7,014 bases of DNA, taken from an uncultured Gemella sp. GTDB lineage: Bacteria > Bacillota > Bacilli > Staphylococcales > Gemellaceae. Location of the stretch: positions 1 to 7,014 of the forward strand of contig CAMYEU010000088.1 in NCBI GenBank assembly GCA_947254465.1, in the 5' to 3' direction. Positions within the stretch are counted from its first letter, which is position 1; each line of letters begins with the position of its first letter. The translations under genes were made by a program, and so were the position numbers. The notes under the pieces are model-generated. The model made no database searches, was not told the origin of the DNA, and was given only the letters and a program-made list of their open reading frames with translations. Of this stretch, positions 6,966 through 7,014 are shown in pieces.

Positions 6966-7014
6966 CTGTCTCTTATACACATCTCCGAGCCCACGAGACA
7001 TCTCAGGATCTCGT
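6966..7014. other. Nextera read-2 side adapter (non-genomic)
   Basis: Positions 6966-6984 are the Tn5 mosaic end in inverted orientation (CTGTCTCTTATACACATCT). CCGAGCCCACGAGAC follows at 6985-6999, then an i7-type index ATCTCAGG at 7000-7007 that I recognise as a standard Nextera XT index. ATCTCGT at 7008-7014 is the start of the P7 oligo. Read on the minus strand, the adapter encodes the artefact peptide MGSEMCIRD, plus an Arg spanning the junction, in frame with rarA. Genomic sequence ends at 6965. Confidence 0.98.

Noticed and set aside
6023..6994. rarA as a pseudogene lacking its ATPase motifs
   Set aside because: The missing Walker A and Walker B lie beyond the contig end; the remaining frame is intact and conserved, so it is truncated by assembly, not by mutation.

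Overview
The window is one complete contig from an AT-rich, low-GC Gram-positive bacterium, with untrimmed Illumina Nextera adapter at both ends (1-46 and 6966-7014). About 6.9 kb of real genomic DNA (47-6965) lies between them. The pth-mfd gene order, the Staphylococcus-like MurB, strong purine-rich ribosome binding sites and low GC point to class Bacilli. A Gemella- or Staphylococcus-like organism is a reasonable guess, but nothing here proves the genus.

Layout from left to right. The 3' end of pth (peptidyl-tRNA hydrolase) is followed, after a 67-bp gap with a clear hairpin, by full-length mfd (transcription-repair coupling factor). tag (3-methyladenine DNA glycosylase I) starts inside the last codons of mfd. 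A 133-bp gap holds an AT-rich inverted repeat and a good sigma-A-type promoter. It leads into a second unit: a divergent GrpB-family nucleotidyltransferase-like gene overlapping murB (cell-wall precursor reductase). A perfect 16-bp hairpin with T-rich flank ends murB and probably also serves the convergent gene rarA on the minus strand. rarA is cut off at its 5' end by the contig boundary.

Functionally the plus-strand left unit combines translation rescue (Pth) with two DNA repair activities: Mfd removes stalled RNA polymerase and recruits UvrA, and Tag removes 3-methyladenine. The second unit couples an uncharacterised GrpB-like protein to peptidoglycan precursor synthesis. RarA acts at stalled replication forks and is a separate transcription unit.

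I found no mobile element, CRISPR array, tRNA, rRNA or convincing new system. The strongest unusual signal is technical. The adapter sequences create false GTG starts and add adapter-encoded residues to the two partial proteins. The most open biological questions are the divergent GrpB-like gene, the pth-mfd hairpin and the repair-gene overlap.
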